From Temnopleurus reevesii (Eukaryota > Echinodermata > Echinoidea > Temnopleuroida > Temnopleuridae), in contig BQKZ01001562.1 in the NCBI GenBank assembly GCA_036244855.1, positions 1-64,000 on the forward strand: 64,000 nt of DNA, given 5' to 3'. Positions 32,922-47,900 of this stretch are shown here, piece after piece. Each line of letters starts with the position of its first letter. The stretch's first letter is position 1. The translations under genes and the position numbers were made by a program. The notes under the pieces are model-generated. The model saw only the letters and a program-made list of their open reading frames with translations, did no database searches and was not told the DNA's origin.

Positions 32922-35900
32922 AATGATTTTTATTTGCATCTGGTTTAAACAAGCTTCATATTATCATAAATACTAAAAAATTATTCCAAACTACCAAAAG
33001 AAGAGAACATATAAGGGGTTCTTTGTTGTAACAAGCAGTCATAGCTAATAGGGCCATATATGACTGTACTACAAAAAGTCTTATTTTCTGTCTTAGAGCA
33101 GATATCTTCACCAAGGCATAGCGCCCTCTCAGCTATGAATGAACAAACCTTAACATAGGATAAGGGTTTGTTGAGCCTGGGTGGAGGATACTTTGAAAAG
33201 CCTCATTCATGGAAGATTGATTTATCTTCCTGAGATAAAAAGTACACCCCTCTCCTCCCTTGTTCTATAATATTGATTTCTTGGGGAAGATAAAAGCCTG
33301 GAGGTATTCAAATTACCAGGTCGATATATGGTAAATAGGTTTATCCAACGAATACCAATCCATCTTTCTATTGTAGATACGATGAAGCAAGAAAAAAGGA
33401 TACTTCTTCCTATTCCTTTAGTATGTAAATCTTTTTGTGCTAGACTTCATTAATCATAGATGGTGTGGGCAAATAATCTAACTTACAACGGATCAGAGAG
33501 TATATGGAATCAATAACTTCCATCATCACCACTAACATACCCTGAACATTGATTAGCATTACTGACTACATTATCCCAGCTTCAATGAGCTAGATTGTGT
33601 AGAACTATAACTTTGTGTATCAATAATTAATGCAAATGTCTGCAAAATGATGATCATTATATTCTCCAATCTTTAATTGCTCACAAAGATGGCACTTTGT
33701 CTGTGCTAAGAGACACCAGCAACAGTAAACAGATTGATTAGCTCCCGTGTGTTCCTTTGATCCTACACTCAATATAAGCTATACAAAATTACATAATAAA
33801 CTTATTCAAATTTGGCTTGTTTCTGCATCACATATATTCTTGATCATACCTGGTGAAGGAATCATATTCATGGAAAGCATGAGAAAACCCAAGATGGCAC
33901 TGTTATACATTAAATTTAAAAAAAAAATTCTTCATTACGATTATATATTACTGTGATCAATAGCAAAATCATATGCCTTGAATTTGCTATCTAACCTCAT
34001 ATACATTCCTAAAAATAAACATTAACCTCTTCATCACTCCAAGCCCTAAAATATACATTCTTTTCCCTTATGCACTTGTTTAAAGCAAACATATCGGGAT
34101 GAGAGAAGAAGCATCGCCCATCTCTTGGGAGTGAGCATCTAGGAGCAGACCACATGCGGCCTGGCTTGCTCCTCAATGAATAATGCATGTGAACAGTGTC
34201 ACATAGCACACTTTAAGTAAACATCACAAGCCATGCCATTTTCAATGATTGATTCTATGGGTTGGTATTTTGGAAATCCTTGGTTTGGGGGTCCTGCATT
34301 TTTATCTTTGGCAAATGTAGAAAACTGATATATAAAGAAATGGAGGGAAGTATTCATGTAAAATTTAGTTACTTTCTTGCTTTGAAGCTAAATTTAAAAA
34401 ATCTCAGAAAAATATTGGCTTTTAAAATGTTGATGTTTTCCTTTTAAATGCAATGACACTAATTTCTTAAATGCATTGTTTTGAATGAAAATATCTTTAC
34501 CTAATTTCTCTAGAGATTCGTTGCTAAGATAAGGATGGGTAGTAGGGTACTCTAGCATTATTTTAATATCAAAATGTCTACCCATCTAATTTTGTAGCAA
34601 GAAGAATGCTAAGCCTACCGAATATTTTTATTTTTACTACAGACTTGTCATGCATGATCTGTTAATCAGTTTTTATTGCAGAGTTCAGTATATTTGCTCA
34701 TTGCTGTTTAATCTTTCTAGTTTATATATTTAGAATAGAGCAAAATACAATATTAATAGGAGAACACTTCCACATTGCTATAAAAATGAGAAGGTAATTT
34801 TATTTCCACCCTCAAATCATCTACATAATGACCACAACTTATATAGAAGAGGTGAATTGTACATCCAAAACAACCTCAGGCAAACTCAGATAGACGTGGT
34901 TTAAAACACAAGAATGTAGGAGGCCTCCATATTAAATGACCAGAAAAGCATACCAAGCAGAAAGCAGTGAAGGGAAAATTTGTAGCGTGATTGAATGCCA
35001 TGTCCCCCAAATCCACCTGCTAGATTCACAGGCAAGAGAGAACAAAAAATACAGAGGCACAACATAGACACGCAAAAAATTGATTTTAGCCTAAAATTGC
35101 AGGAACAGCAGTGAAAGGGCTTCGTGCGGATGACTACGCTTTCCTATAGTTCCACTTTCCATTCAGTGACCTCATCAATTATTCATCTGACCCTCTCAGG
35201 CTGCACACTCATGAATAATTCATCAGATTCCTCCCCCACCAAACACGAACTTGTAAATTTCATTTCCAAAATCATCAAAAGCATACATGTAAATTCTAAT
35301 TCATAGACAGCAAAAGAGCCATCAAAACTTATCACAGATATTAACTTTGGTGTTTGGATGGAGAATATTACAGTGAGATATGATATCAGAAAAAGAATGA
35401 GAAGATGATATATCAGAGGTAGTATTTGATGATGACTTCTGGAATTATAACTCAAATTATTTCATTCAAATTGTAAAACAATTCACAGCTACTTTTGTTT
35501 GGAAATCATCATCATTAATTAATAAGTCTATTATTCCAATATTTGTCGTTTGCTTTCACAAACATTTCAAGTTGTGAAGCTTTATTTTCATTTCATGAAA
35601 ATAGATACTCCAATCTTTCGGAGCTTCTGCTACACAGAAACAATCAATGCATGTGATGCTCTTTCCATCTGTTAAAATATATTTGTTTTCGGCAAACAAT
35701 TAATTCCCCTTGTGCATTTGAGAAAGGCATGTCTGTAGAATTAGGCAACATTTTAAAAAATGGTTTCTTGTTTTAAATCACATAGATTCAGTGCAATCAA
35801 ATGTGAGCAGTATTTTCCAAGCTTGTGCTTTTGTATGATCATTTTGTATGATGTGGTTTTGTTTCCATGAAACTGAGAAGTAAGGCACATGATGCCCTGC

Positions 35901-38900
35901 AAGCGAATGACCCTAGACAGGTGAACTTCATCTAGTCTTAAAACAAGGCTTCAGAATTTTGATATCTAGTATTAAAGTGATTGCAGAAGGATCTTCAGAG
36001 CAAATAGAGCAACACATGATAATTACGTGAACTTCATAAACCTACGGACCAAGTTTGAACGTCAAGGAATTTTACAATATTCAGAGATTTAATATGGAGA
36101 ATGTCTTTTTGACTTGAATGGAAGCTAGAGTTAAGAGCAGAGGAGACTGAATCAACTACATTTTCCTTGTGTAAAGAGAAGAAAAGTGCCCTTATCAAAC
36201 TCGACTCATGTGTGGGAAGGCAACCATTGAATAATGCATCTAACAAGGCACTGATCGTGCACTCTTCTGTTTTAGTCCCGTGCATGGCTTGAGGTGTAGG
36301 TATACACACGATCTTCAACGCTTTCCCTAAATAATTAATTCCTCCACTTTAGCACTATTCCTTTCTTTTGTAAAAACTGACAAGAATTAAACAAATTAGC
36401 ACTGATCATTGATCTGTGACACAGGGATTTGTAATCAATGTCTGTTTCAAATAATGATCCTTTTGGGATGAGTATGGTTAAATAAAAAATTAATTACCCA
36501 AAAAAACTAACACATGAAAATTAAAATATCTATAAGCACAATTAGTAAATATGAACCATATTAGCAAGTATTACTTTGAAAATAATGGGGAAGTACAGTA
36601 TATGATTATTACCACATTGCTTTATGAACAAAAGCTGAGAAATATACATTTGAACAAAAAGGACAATTTGCAATCCATTTCATCCAATGAATCAGAACAT
36701 TCACTATTTATGTGTCTCTATTTTTATTCTTACAATTTGAAAAGCTGATAATAATGAAAAGAATTTTACCAAAAACTTTGACCAAAATCTGAATTTCTGG
36801 GAAATTCAGCGAATGAAAAATGCCAGCACACTTAGGCAATGCCTTACGAGAGGAGCGAGAAAGCGGTGTATATACTCTTATTGATCACAATCATGATAAA
36901 TAGCACTATAGCGTCAACCTACTTCCTCCCTTACCTTCAAACCTTCCTCCTACCCACATCCAACAGGGAATTACCAACAGCAGGCTAGAAAATGAAATTG
37001 ACTGGAAGGGAAACAAAGCCCTTGGTTATTTTTTGACTACCAGGTTGCTATGGCAACTGCTAGAAGTCATCTTGATGGTTTTTGTTCCATTAATGGAAGA
37101 TGCGTGCCCGCGTTGCTTTTAGCTGCAGGGATGTGACTTTTGGAGGCATTGTTAGAGGGGAGACATTGTTATCAAGGAGACTCGTGCTTGGGGAGAATAA
37201 AAAATAAAGTAGAAAGAAGAAGGTAGAAGGTAATAATCCTTTTACACCATAATCCATCGTATATTTGAAATAAAAACAAATTTGCAGTATTCAAAACATA
37301 TCTAGCAGTTTACTTGTTCTCACTTTGTATTGTTTTTCATGCTTTAGTATTGTCTCTAATATCTAAAAAAAAAAAATTAATCATCAACAAACACACAATA
37401 TATTTATACAAATGATTGATCTATCACCATCAAAGGTGATGATTGGTACACTCTGGACTCTTGAGCATGGCTTATCTAAAGTAGATATGGAATGACTGTA
37501 CAACACCATAGCAGTGAGAAGGAGGATACATTCCAACAAGATATTCAGTGAGTGGGCACACCTGTAAAGGGTGCATAGGGAACCCGAGGACGGGGCCGAA
37601 GCTCCTCTCCCAACCTTGACAGCACCGATAGCATCATCCAGCGCCGCAGGATTGCAAACATTGGTTTGACCCCAAGGAAGCCTGTCATGACAGAACTCAC
37701 ACCAGTTCAATTCTAATGAGGCATGAAAGGTTAGCCAAAGACAAGCTAGCAAACTTGGTTTATCGTTAACCAGCAAACCATGAATCAGATTTTAGGAGCT
37801 ATGCCCCTAGGGGAACAGAATAATTAGGTGCAGTAGAATACTAGTGGAATCTATGAGAAATTGACACATAGAGTAGGTATTAATGTTTTTAATTTATTTT
37901 TTTTTGCTCATTAAAGTACATCATGGCTCAAACTTGACAATTACTGTACCCCTGTTTCAATAAAACAAATATTAGAGAGAATAAAGAAAGGGAGGGTTTC
38001 TTCTTCTTCTTCTTATAATGGACAATAACACTTATATTGTATGCTGTTGCTTTTCTCATAGTATTTACTGTATAATGATATTGTAACAAGTCATCTTGTA
38101 TCTATCCTTGCATCTATCTTGGAAAATGACTTTATTTACTGTTCTTTCTTTAAATATCCATTATTAAGTGTTTTCGTATGCTATTGATACTATATTATAC
38201 AGCATTTACAATTCAACATATCCAGAAATAACAACTTCAGTGACATTTTCATACATGCCGACACTTCACATAAGTAGATACACTTGTTCTTTAATGATGC
38301 AAGTTTTGTATTAGATCCTTAATCCAACTCCAGAGACTTCTTAACCTCACAAAAGAAAAATTCAATAATTTAGAGACGTTTGGTCAGACAAGAGAACAAA
38401 AGAGGACAATGGTGACCAAAGGGGACCTGTGGGGGGCACAGTTGATAACATATCAACTAATCAATACAATGGTTGACTGACCAGTCTAACCTGGGCTAGA
38501 TTGAACTCTTATTAATCCAGAGATGTGGTACGCTATCTGACTGAGACTGCGCAGGCCAATTACATCTGAAAACATTGGTAATATTGTTGTTTACTTACAA
38601 AGATGTCTCATGATAGACAAACACTACTAAACATCAATAACCGTTGCGGTACACAAAGTTTAAGAACAATGACCAGATCATGAATATATAGATTTGTTTG
38701 GTCCTTGAGGATAAACATTTAGCAGGTCCTGTGAGACATATAGTACTTCTATTGAACCACTCTGGACAATAAATCAATTCAATATTGTTTTGGCCAGCTC
38801 TAAAACCAATTCTACAAAACCTGCCAATTCAAATTTTTAGCATCCAAATGAGTCAATGAAGTATCAAGTCACTTTTAATCATTATGGCATAGAAATATAT

Positions 38901-41900
38901 TGGGAAATACAAAATACGTTGATTTACAAAATGTCTCCTTTCCTCTGCCACCCACCCTCCTTAAAAAAATCAACGTTGTACAAGATGGTTTAACTTCTCA
39001 TCCTTATCCCTTTGGCTTCCTCTTCTTGATCCATCTTCACTTTTAATGATTATCTCTTAATTCAGAGCAGAAGGTCAAAAGCCAGGCATTTCCCACAGTC
39101 TTCTTTTCTGAATAAAAGTTATTCTAAGCTGATTATTTTGACTTGAACAAGACTCAAACAAGGTGCAATTTGAATACAGTTAATCCTCATCCCCTCCTCC
39201 TAAAAGAGATGCTCTCTCAGTGAAAGGATTTGCTCATGCATTGAACAATATATTCCTTCCGTTGATCATAACAAAATAAGAGGAATCATGCTTGATTTAG
39301 AAATAGATGTAATACGAATATCCAGGAATACGATTCAAGGTGGAATATCTAAATAGTTGTATATGGTAAACAGAAACTTATTCATCCTATCAACCATAAA
39401 ATAAAATATCATTTTAAAGAAAGAGCTGTTTTCAGAATAAAGCTTTCAGGCAGGCATTAATAGATCAAAATATGACACTTGAAAGTTGTGTAAAACTGGA
39501 GGGACCATGTGTACAATGAACACATGTGATAAGATTTCCAGATAATAACCTGGTAAAAAGAATGAAGAAAGGTAAGAATGGAGAATGTGGGGAAGAAATT
39601 TATATGTTTGATAAAGTGGGACAATATAGTTGAATAAATGAATGCATACAATGAGATGAACACAGACCAGAGGAAGAAAAGATATAAAGTACAAAGGCCT
39701 AACTCTATGATGAATTCTAGTGGAGTGAGATAGACATCTGCTGGAGCTGTGATAATCAGTCTGTTAACACCAGTAAGCTGGCAACAAACTCAATGCAAAA
39801 ACCGATTTTCGTCAGCTCCACCGCAAAAGTAGAGGGGTGTCAAGTGTAAATAGTGATACCTCAAAACAACAGCTATATCAGTATCATTGATTTCAACCTG
39901 TTATATTAACTGCAGGTCTTTCTTAGTAATGGAAGATCCAGACATCTGTTTCGTTATCTTCGGTATTGATTTGTGGGGTCCAAGCTTTTTCTAGATATAT
40001 CGTGAAACTCTGATAAAAAAAACTGGCTGCTACAAGAAGGTGAGACAAAAATGATGTTTCTTTTTTAATTGACTAGTAGTAAAGTATACTATTGATCCTT
40101 AGTCATAAAAGTGATGTGAACATTTATATCTTAATGTGATGAAAGAACATAATAACATACAATGAAATAATTTGTGTGACCTTTACCTATGATGATAATA
40201 GCATCTTTAAAAATCATTTCAGGAATTACTATTGCTTTGAAAAACCTAACAAATATTTTCCTCCCTTTAATGGACCATGTTTATGGACTCTTACAAACTT
40301 CTATGAAAAATTGATGTTTTTCTGTAAGCACAAGGTTATTCGAGACATAATGACAGCTATTCATATGCTGAAAAATTGTTATGTAAAAACATGAACGTTT
40401 GATATGATGTGGATGTCATCCATTACAAATGGAGAAATAATTGAGTCTTTCCTTGTGTTTCCTGGCTGTATTTAGTAGATGAAAGAGTTCCTATTACAAG
40501 TGTGATAGCACACAAGGTCAGATTGGGAGGAAAGAGTGCATCTTTGGATGATGATGGTAGTCATGGCAGGTGATGTGACATCCTGTATTCAATCGCTGAT
40601 AGATCACACTTCACTTCTTAATGTCTGCCGCGTGCCATCATTTAATATCATATCTTATATATTTTGAGAAGGGTGGGAGTGGGATGGGTGTGGGAGGGTT
40701 TGAATTTGTGATTCTAAAATGATCATTACATATAGTTCAGTTGATGGGTGGTGCTGTGATGACGTCTGTATCCATTAGCTTTCAACTCTATTCATCAAAA
40801 ATTATTGTTGTGATTTAAGAATAAAAAGTTTTTGAATGGTGGTTCTATCTGAATGTATTCTTCAAAAGGAGGTAGCCTAGACAAAAAATGTAAGTGTAAA
40901 ATAGAATCTGTGTCAATAACAATTTAATATATTATGCTTTTGTGTTTGGGGAATTGTCTTGTAAGATGAACCATTGTTATTATATATATCACACTCTCCT
41001 CACAATAAGATCCCGAGGGACTCACCCAGTGGCTAGAGGATGTGAGTCCTACATCTTGTCCTACATACAGGAAACAACCTTTTCTATGGCCGAAAAAGAG
41101 CAGGCCTACTAATTCTCTTATCAAAACTAGTTTTCTCAGCAAGATATTCCTGCTTTGTGTATGAGATCAAATCACAAGAGACTGGCAAGAAAACCCCCCA
41201 TTCCAAGCTAATGACGCTCCCTGCAATCTTAGTGCCAATTTTAAGGGATGATCGTGTTGGCAATTAGCGCTGTCTGAAAGCAAGATACCGCCTTCCATCC
41301 TTATACCATGGAAACTACTCAACAAATAAAGTGTGAACGACATATGATAATGGTTATCCACTGCAATACCATGAACCATATATTTTTTTTTCAATCCATG
41401 ACAAGTTGGGTTTAAGTTTCTAAATCACATTAGGATTTGTTAATTTCTGGTAAATCATGTAAGACATAAGTAACTTTTTAAAAAATGCATGGGAGAAAAG
41501 TGTTCATTAAAAAATTATCAAATATGAAATAAAGACATTTACGCAGAGTAATAATGCATGGATATTATTTCAGCACTTTTCATTATACCTTACAAGCTTT
41601 GAGATGCCTATGGGAATTATTTTACCATATTCCAGGTTATCAGGAGACTGGGGAAGTAATACTTATGAAGTTAATATCAGTGACGTCACAATAATTGCAT
41701 GGGACATATTTTTAGCTAGAATATAATTGCTCCCATGAAAAAAAGAGTATTTAACATAATATTTATATTTAAAAAATAGCCTCATTCAGTAACAAATGCT
41801 GAATTTTCAGACTCGATGCAGATCATTACCTGCACAACGTCATCTTAACATGGGAATTACATGATAGCGATGGAGTTTGATATGCGCAGCAATGACAAAA

Positions 41901-44900
41901 GCTCACCACAGAAATCAAATTTTCACCATTTCTCCTGGGATAAATATAAATACAACTTGAGGTCAGGTATGGTAATTAACAGCAAACTAGAGGAAAGAAC
42001 TCTTGTGAATTTTCACACATCGCAAGTCAGTCTTCTCTCTCGCGGATTCAAGCTATGCTGAAAAATCATCTTGTCAACACAATTGACATCTCTCGCAAAG
42101 GTAATTCATATCATGCTTGATCAAGCAGAAAATACATGTTTACCATTATTGCGCTCCTTCGTGCTAATTTTTCTTAACAAAATGTATGTATGTGTAAATG
42201 GTGACAGAGAGAAAATGTAGAATATATATAACTTTTAAAGGAAGTTTGCAGTGATGCGAGAGTTTATAAAGGAGAAATTGAAGAAAATGAAAATGAAATA
42301 TCTTAATCCCTAAAACTTAAGCATATCAACATTTAACTGGTGTTATTTTAATGCCATTTACCAAGATTATTATTTGATTTAATTCTTCTTGTTTACTCTT
42401 AGCATTTTGCAAAGAAAAATTTTCTTTTATATTTATCCTATAAATGTTAACGTAAATTCTACCCAGAAACCTACTTTCAAAAGACACATAGATATAAGTC
42501 TCTAATAGCAACACAGTAACTCAGGTTTGAAAATATTATTGAAAATAAAGATTTTACAGCTATAATTATTTTATTTGAAAAAAATACAAATATCCTAGCA
42601 CATCCCCACACATGGTTTCTATGTTAGTGTTAGTTATATCCTTGAATGGAATTATAAAATTATTTGAAGGAAGACTATGCAAGGATTAGATAAGCTGATA
42701 CACATGTTACAAATTTTGTTTAAATACACGAAGCATTTTTCATATGGAAATATTAGAACAGTCAATCATTACGAGGATTAACCCGCTCCAAGATACCTTG
42801 AAAAACATGACTATCCCTTACAAGCTCTCTATCATGTCCAATTCAGTAAGCCATTGCCATTGATGATAGAGAAACTATATCTCTTTAACATATGACATCA
42901 ATTAATGAACTCATCAATTAGCAAGGCAGTCCCTGTTGATCAATCAGCCAGCCCACTCTCATTACACGTGTTCTATGTTTCACTTGAAGGGGTCACACAC
43001 AGATTCAAGTAATCTGATTGAGCATCACTCATAGACAGCACCAGCAGATGACCGGTGGGTGTCTCAAACTGACCACATCATCAAACCCAAGGTGTTAATT
43101 TTACACCCACCTGGTGTTCGTAATGTGCAACACTTTAAGGGTGTCAGAACAGCATCATAAATTGGTTAGATTTGATGTAATCTCACACTAACAATATATA
43201 AAAATGACATAGTTGGAATGACATTTATTTTATTCAACACTAAGGTTTATATAATGCTTTTCTGGTACATTCCAAACATATTGCCAGTGTTAAATTCAAA
43301 ACCTATGTTGTGCACTAATAATAAATCTGATAAAATGTCTCATTTTCTTTTTTTTTCACTTTCAAATAAATAATCTTAGATTAGTGAGATTAAATTGTGA
43401 CCTAAAACATGTCTTCATATATGATGTCTTAAAATGACATGTGTGGCAAAAGTAATAATCATAAGATTCCTTAATGACCCAAAAATTATACCAAACCATG
43501 TGCAATAAGTGATTGCATACCAGCACGCATGTTTGATATATGAATTGAATAAAATGAGGTTGAAATAAGTGTTTGTTGAAGATATTTTTATAGAAATGAA
43601 TAGTACTGCCAAACAATGACCATGCTAGATGTGACGGGAAGAAAACATGAATTGTGATACAAGTATCCATGACAGATAAATGGAATGATAGATTACAAGC
43701 TCCTTGCAGCAGTGGGTACCTACTGAACATAATCTACCATATAACCTGGATGGAAAGGTTCTCTCAAACTGAAATCTACAGCATTCTGTGTATGAAAATA
43801 TATTTCAAATGCAAGAGACTTGAAATGTTCCTGAAAACATTCATAACCAATTGCCCAACACTTATCAGTTATCTCAAGGAAAGACTCATCCCTAAGTTTT
43901 CACATTTCAGTTTTAAGTGTGGAATGATTTAGGCTTTTTGAAAGACAACTATTATGAATATGATAATGGAATAGAATGCTATGATCTCATTGACTATACA
44001 TGCATAAAAACACATCAAAGTACTTAGTTTAATTCAGTTAATATGTTTCTCAAAAATCTCTTCGTTTGATCAATAATCTACGGTAGATGTTAACATACTG
44101 ATGCAAAGAAAATAGAGTATGGACTTTAATTTGTATCTATGTCCTTTTAATTACTAAATTGGACAATGAAAACAAAGAAAGATGCATTAACATTAAAATA
44201 GAAGTTATTACAATAAACCTCATTGAGGATACACCTTATCTTATGAAGATAGCAATACTGAGCAGATCGAAAGAAAGAGAAAAACACAAACGAAACAAGA
44301 TGATGGTATAAGAGACTAAAAATTTAATAGCTGATCCACATGTTTGAGAGAAAGAGACCATAATGTCTCTTACTAAAACTTAATATATTCCAATGACTGT
44401 ATTATCTTATGTAGATGTAGACATGTTATATTAAATTCTAAATTCAGCTGAATTAACAATCACGATTACTTGACTTTATCAAGCATGCTCCTTTTTTAAA
44501 GATGGTGAGTCTTGCAGTGCATTTTGACATCATTTCCACCTAATCTCACATATTACCTTAAAATACATTTCTGTCTGATTATATATTTCAATTGAAGTAC
44601 TAACACTAACCAATCTCTCCTTAATCTAATCCTAATTTCTGTGCTTCCTTGTAATAAATAAAAAGCTCCCACATGCCTTTTTAACAACTCATCTGTTTTG
44701 TTGTCTTTGCCAGATGGGTACAAAGCTCATCTTCACATGTTTATCATATTACATGTAGCCAACTGCTCTAAAACAAACAAATATCTGTATTCCCCCTTAC
44801 ATTCCCCCACATGCATCAAAGGGGGCCCAATTCCAAACTTTATCAGGGTCAAGGGCAGATTGATCTTCACACATTCCAGACCAAATAGCACTTCAATTTC

Positions 44901-47900
44901 CAACCATCAAGGGTTCTCTCTAGACCTGAATTAGAGGTGATAATGGACACTGCACTTCAGCTGTCAAATATTGCTTTGTCCTGTGCAAAGAGTTTTGGTC
45001 CACGCAAGGAGAGCCATTTCCCTGGTGCATGCATATAATTTTCAATGAGGTGTTCAGTTCTACGCATGATAATTGTGGTACCAATTATTTTTTTACTCAC
45101 TGTCCATTAAATGATTGTAAGAGGATGTGTTTGTGAAACCAGATGGAGAGATTATCTTTCAAGATATTGCAGCAAATTATTTGATTGGGTAAAAGCATAC
45201 TATAATTTGATTGCATACAATTCCAGTTGCAGTGTATAATACTTATGATGTTCAAAACTAGCTTCTACAACATCTTTCTCATAATAAAGGTCGAAAATAA
45301 AACCTGCATTTCATAAGAGGAAATATGACATGCACAAAATCAACAATGGATATGGAGGGGAGTGGTTTCGGTAGACCCATAAAAACAGCCATCTCCGGTT
45401 TCATGCTGACAGGGTGGAAAAACAAAATGGCTTCTGCCTAAGACTCCACTCTCTCTCCCTCTCTCTAAATGGTGGTTAGAGCAAGCAAGTGTATGTTAAT
45501 GCAATTATTCATAGTTGTCTGAACAGTGAATGGATAAAACCAAAGCTCTAAGACAAAACCGAGACACATGGCCTCCCAGATACAAAAAGAAAGGTGTAAG
45601 ACATGTAGGAGTCTCCAAGCTGCTTAGTTTGCGTAAATAAGTCCCTTATGTGTATTCATCATAATTAGGAAGATGTAACTGACAATTACAACCTAAATTC
45701 AGAATCAGCATCTATCTCTCTGAAAAAGCAAATATATACATTATCTTTGAGCTTCTAATATTTCTTGTAACGTTTGCATTTTCGTATTTGACATCGTATA
45801 ATATCATTAACATATTTGGACTGCAATAGAAGACAAAGAACGCGAGTAGTATTCATGTTTACTCAATAACTCAATAGTGTTAAATTGGTGCGAAGTAAAA
45901 TTAACACCTTGTTACTCCAATTAAGCGTGAAATCGAATATGGCTATGAGATGGGTAATGAGAGTGATAGTTGAGAAGGCACTAACAGACAATTATCCCGA
46001 TGTGAATGGTGTTAATGGGATGAACTCCTGTTGGACTTTCCCACTCCACTCCTTCCACCTCCTTTCCCTCTTCAAGACTCCTCCCTTCCTCCATCCTCCC
46101 TCCGTTCACCCTCCCTCTATCCTCCCTCCTGCCATCCTCCGTCTTCTCAACACCGTGTTTGTAAGGATGGGGACCTTACTATCCTGATTACAAGGTTACT
46201 AGTGTTTGCTTACGAAGATGAGGAAGATTATATGATGTTATCGAGTTAGTGAGCTGGATGTTGAATTGGATGCAGGATGGGAGGTAGGTCTGGTGGGAGG
46301 ATTGGTAGAAGAGGACCCCTAAGAGGCATCACCTTACATCTTCTAAGCTACTGGTCATTGGGGGATCAATCTGCCCTTCGGTAGCTCTTTACTTCTACCT
46401 TCAATTATCAAACATCTCAGTCATATCATCATTGCAAATAGAGAGTGAAACCATCACAAAACTAATCGGGGCTTTGATTTTAAATATAATGGGGTCCCAA
46501 ATTCTTTTGATTTTGTCGTGCATTTGTGGTTTTTATGATCTACCCATCAAAATGTTCTCATAATGCTTATAATACCTGTGGGCACTGGTTTAGGATATGA
46601 TCCACTTCAAGCCTGTTGAATAAAAACTACACCAAATGACAAATTTGAACATTAATAGTAAGTCCTGTGGACTCCTTGCTGTCAATTGTAATCTTTTAAA
46701 TTGTATCTTGCATTATCAACCCTTAATCACAATGATAAAACATACAAGAAAGAGACCTACTGTATTCCAACTTTTATAGCAGAGAAAAGTTAAGAATAGC
46801 CATCAACTCCCTCCTCTTTTTAGAAAGGGCATATCATCCCCCCCCCCCCCCATGATACTCTGGGGTACATCACGTTGTATCATGTGTTGATTTTCTTCCG
46901 GTGCCATGTCGCGGAAGCACTTTAAGAGACCATGCTCAGACTGTTTGCGCCCCTCATTCCTCCCCCCTAAGAGCCCTGCATGAGGATGCATACCGCAGGG
47001 TGAGGTATGAGAACCATGCCTAATGCTCATTGATTCCCACGGCATGCCGACAAGCTTTCAACACCTGGCGTGATGGTCATCTGATAATCCTCCCTGCATA
47101 ATACCTAGACAGCTCAAATCCATCCTACAGTACATGATAAATACGAATATCCATCCATATCCATCTAAATGATTATTGTGTGGAGGCATTTAATGATCAA
47201 ATTGTGTGCACTAATGTAAACAAGAAGGGTGTAGGTTCACTGTATGAAATTTAGTATGGAAACGAAAAGAAAGGAATAATTTTTTAATCGTAACAGAATG
47301 CATGTCCCATCAATTTCAATGATTAAAACATTTAAACCTTTTTTTTACAGAAATGTCCTTTCTCAAATGGATTGATTATGTTTCATAGAAATTCAAATAT
47401 TCAGTGATTCTGTATCAGTCTACAACAGAGGGTCAATCCATCCATTTTGCAACATGTTTGCATAACATTATTTTTCTAGTAAAACTGCACAATTTCCATC
47501 TCCAAATTGATTTGTCCTCAGTTCTAACAAGGATTTTCTTTGAAGAAAAGCAATAAGAAGAGCTTTTGCACAATATGCACCTCATGAATGAGTATGATAA
47601 TTTTTCCTTATTTTCTTATTTCTGTATGTGTCTCAACAAGTTGAACTCATTTTCCTGCTTTAAAAGAATACTGATCTACATGAGTGAGTCCTTTAAATGG
47701 TAGCCACTCCACTATCACCATACTATTCATATCTGCAATCAATTTGTGGATAGCGCTTCAGAGAACTGAATGAGTCTCATTTTAATTGACTATTTCTTAA
47801 TCACAATTTGACCTTACATCATGCATCACGGTGCTTGGGCAATCAAATGTATACTGCGCTTGGCAGACGAGGATTCTATTTATTTCTATTTACAGTCTTT

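Noticed and set aside
31698..32976. Open frames of 300-400 codons
   Set aside because: They are open only because they cross the run of N bases.
37384..37776. 130-codon open frame on the - strand
   Set aside because: No recognised domain; kept only as a GC-richer island.
43362..43730. 122-codon open frame on the - strand
   Set aside because: No family resemblance; the amino-acid composition reflects AT-rich DNA.
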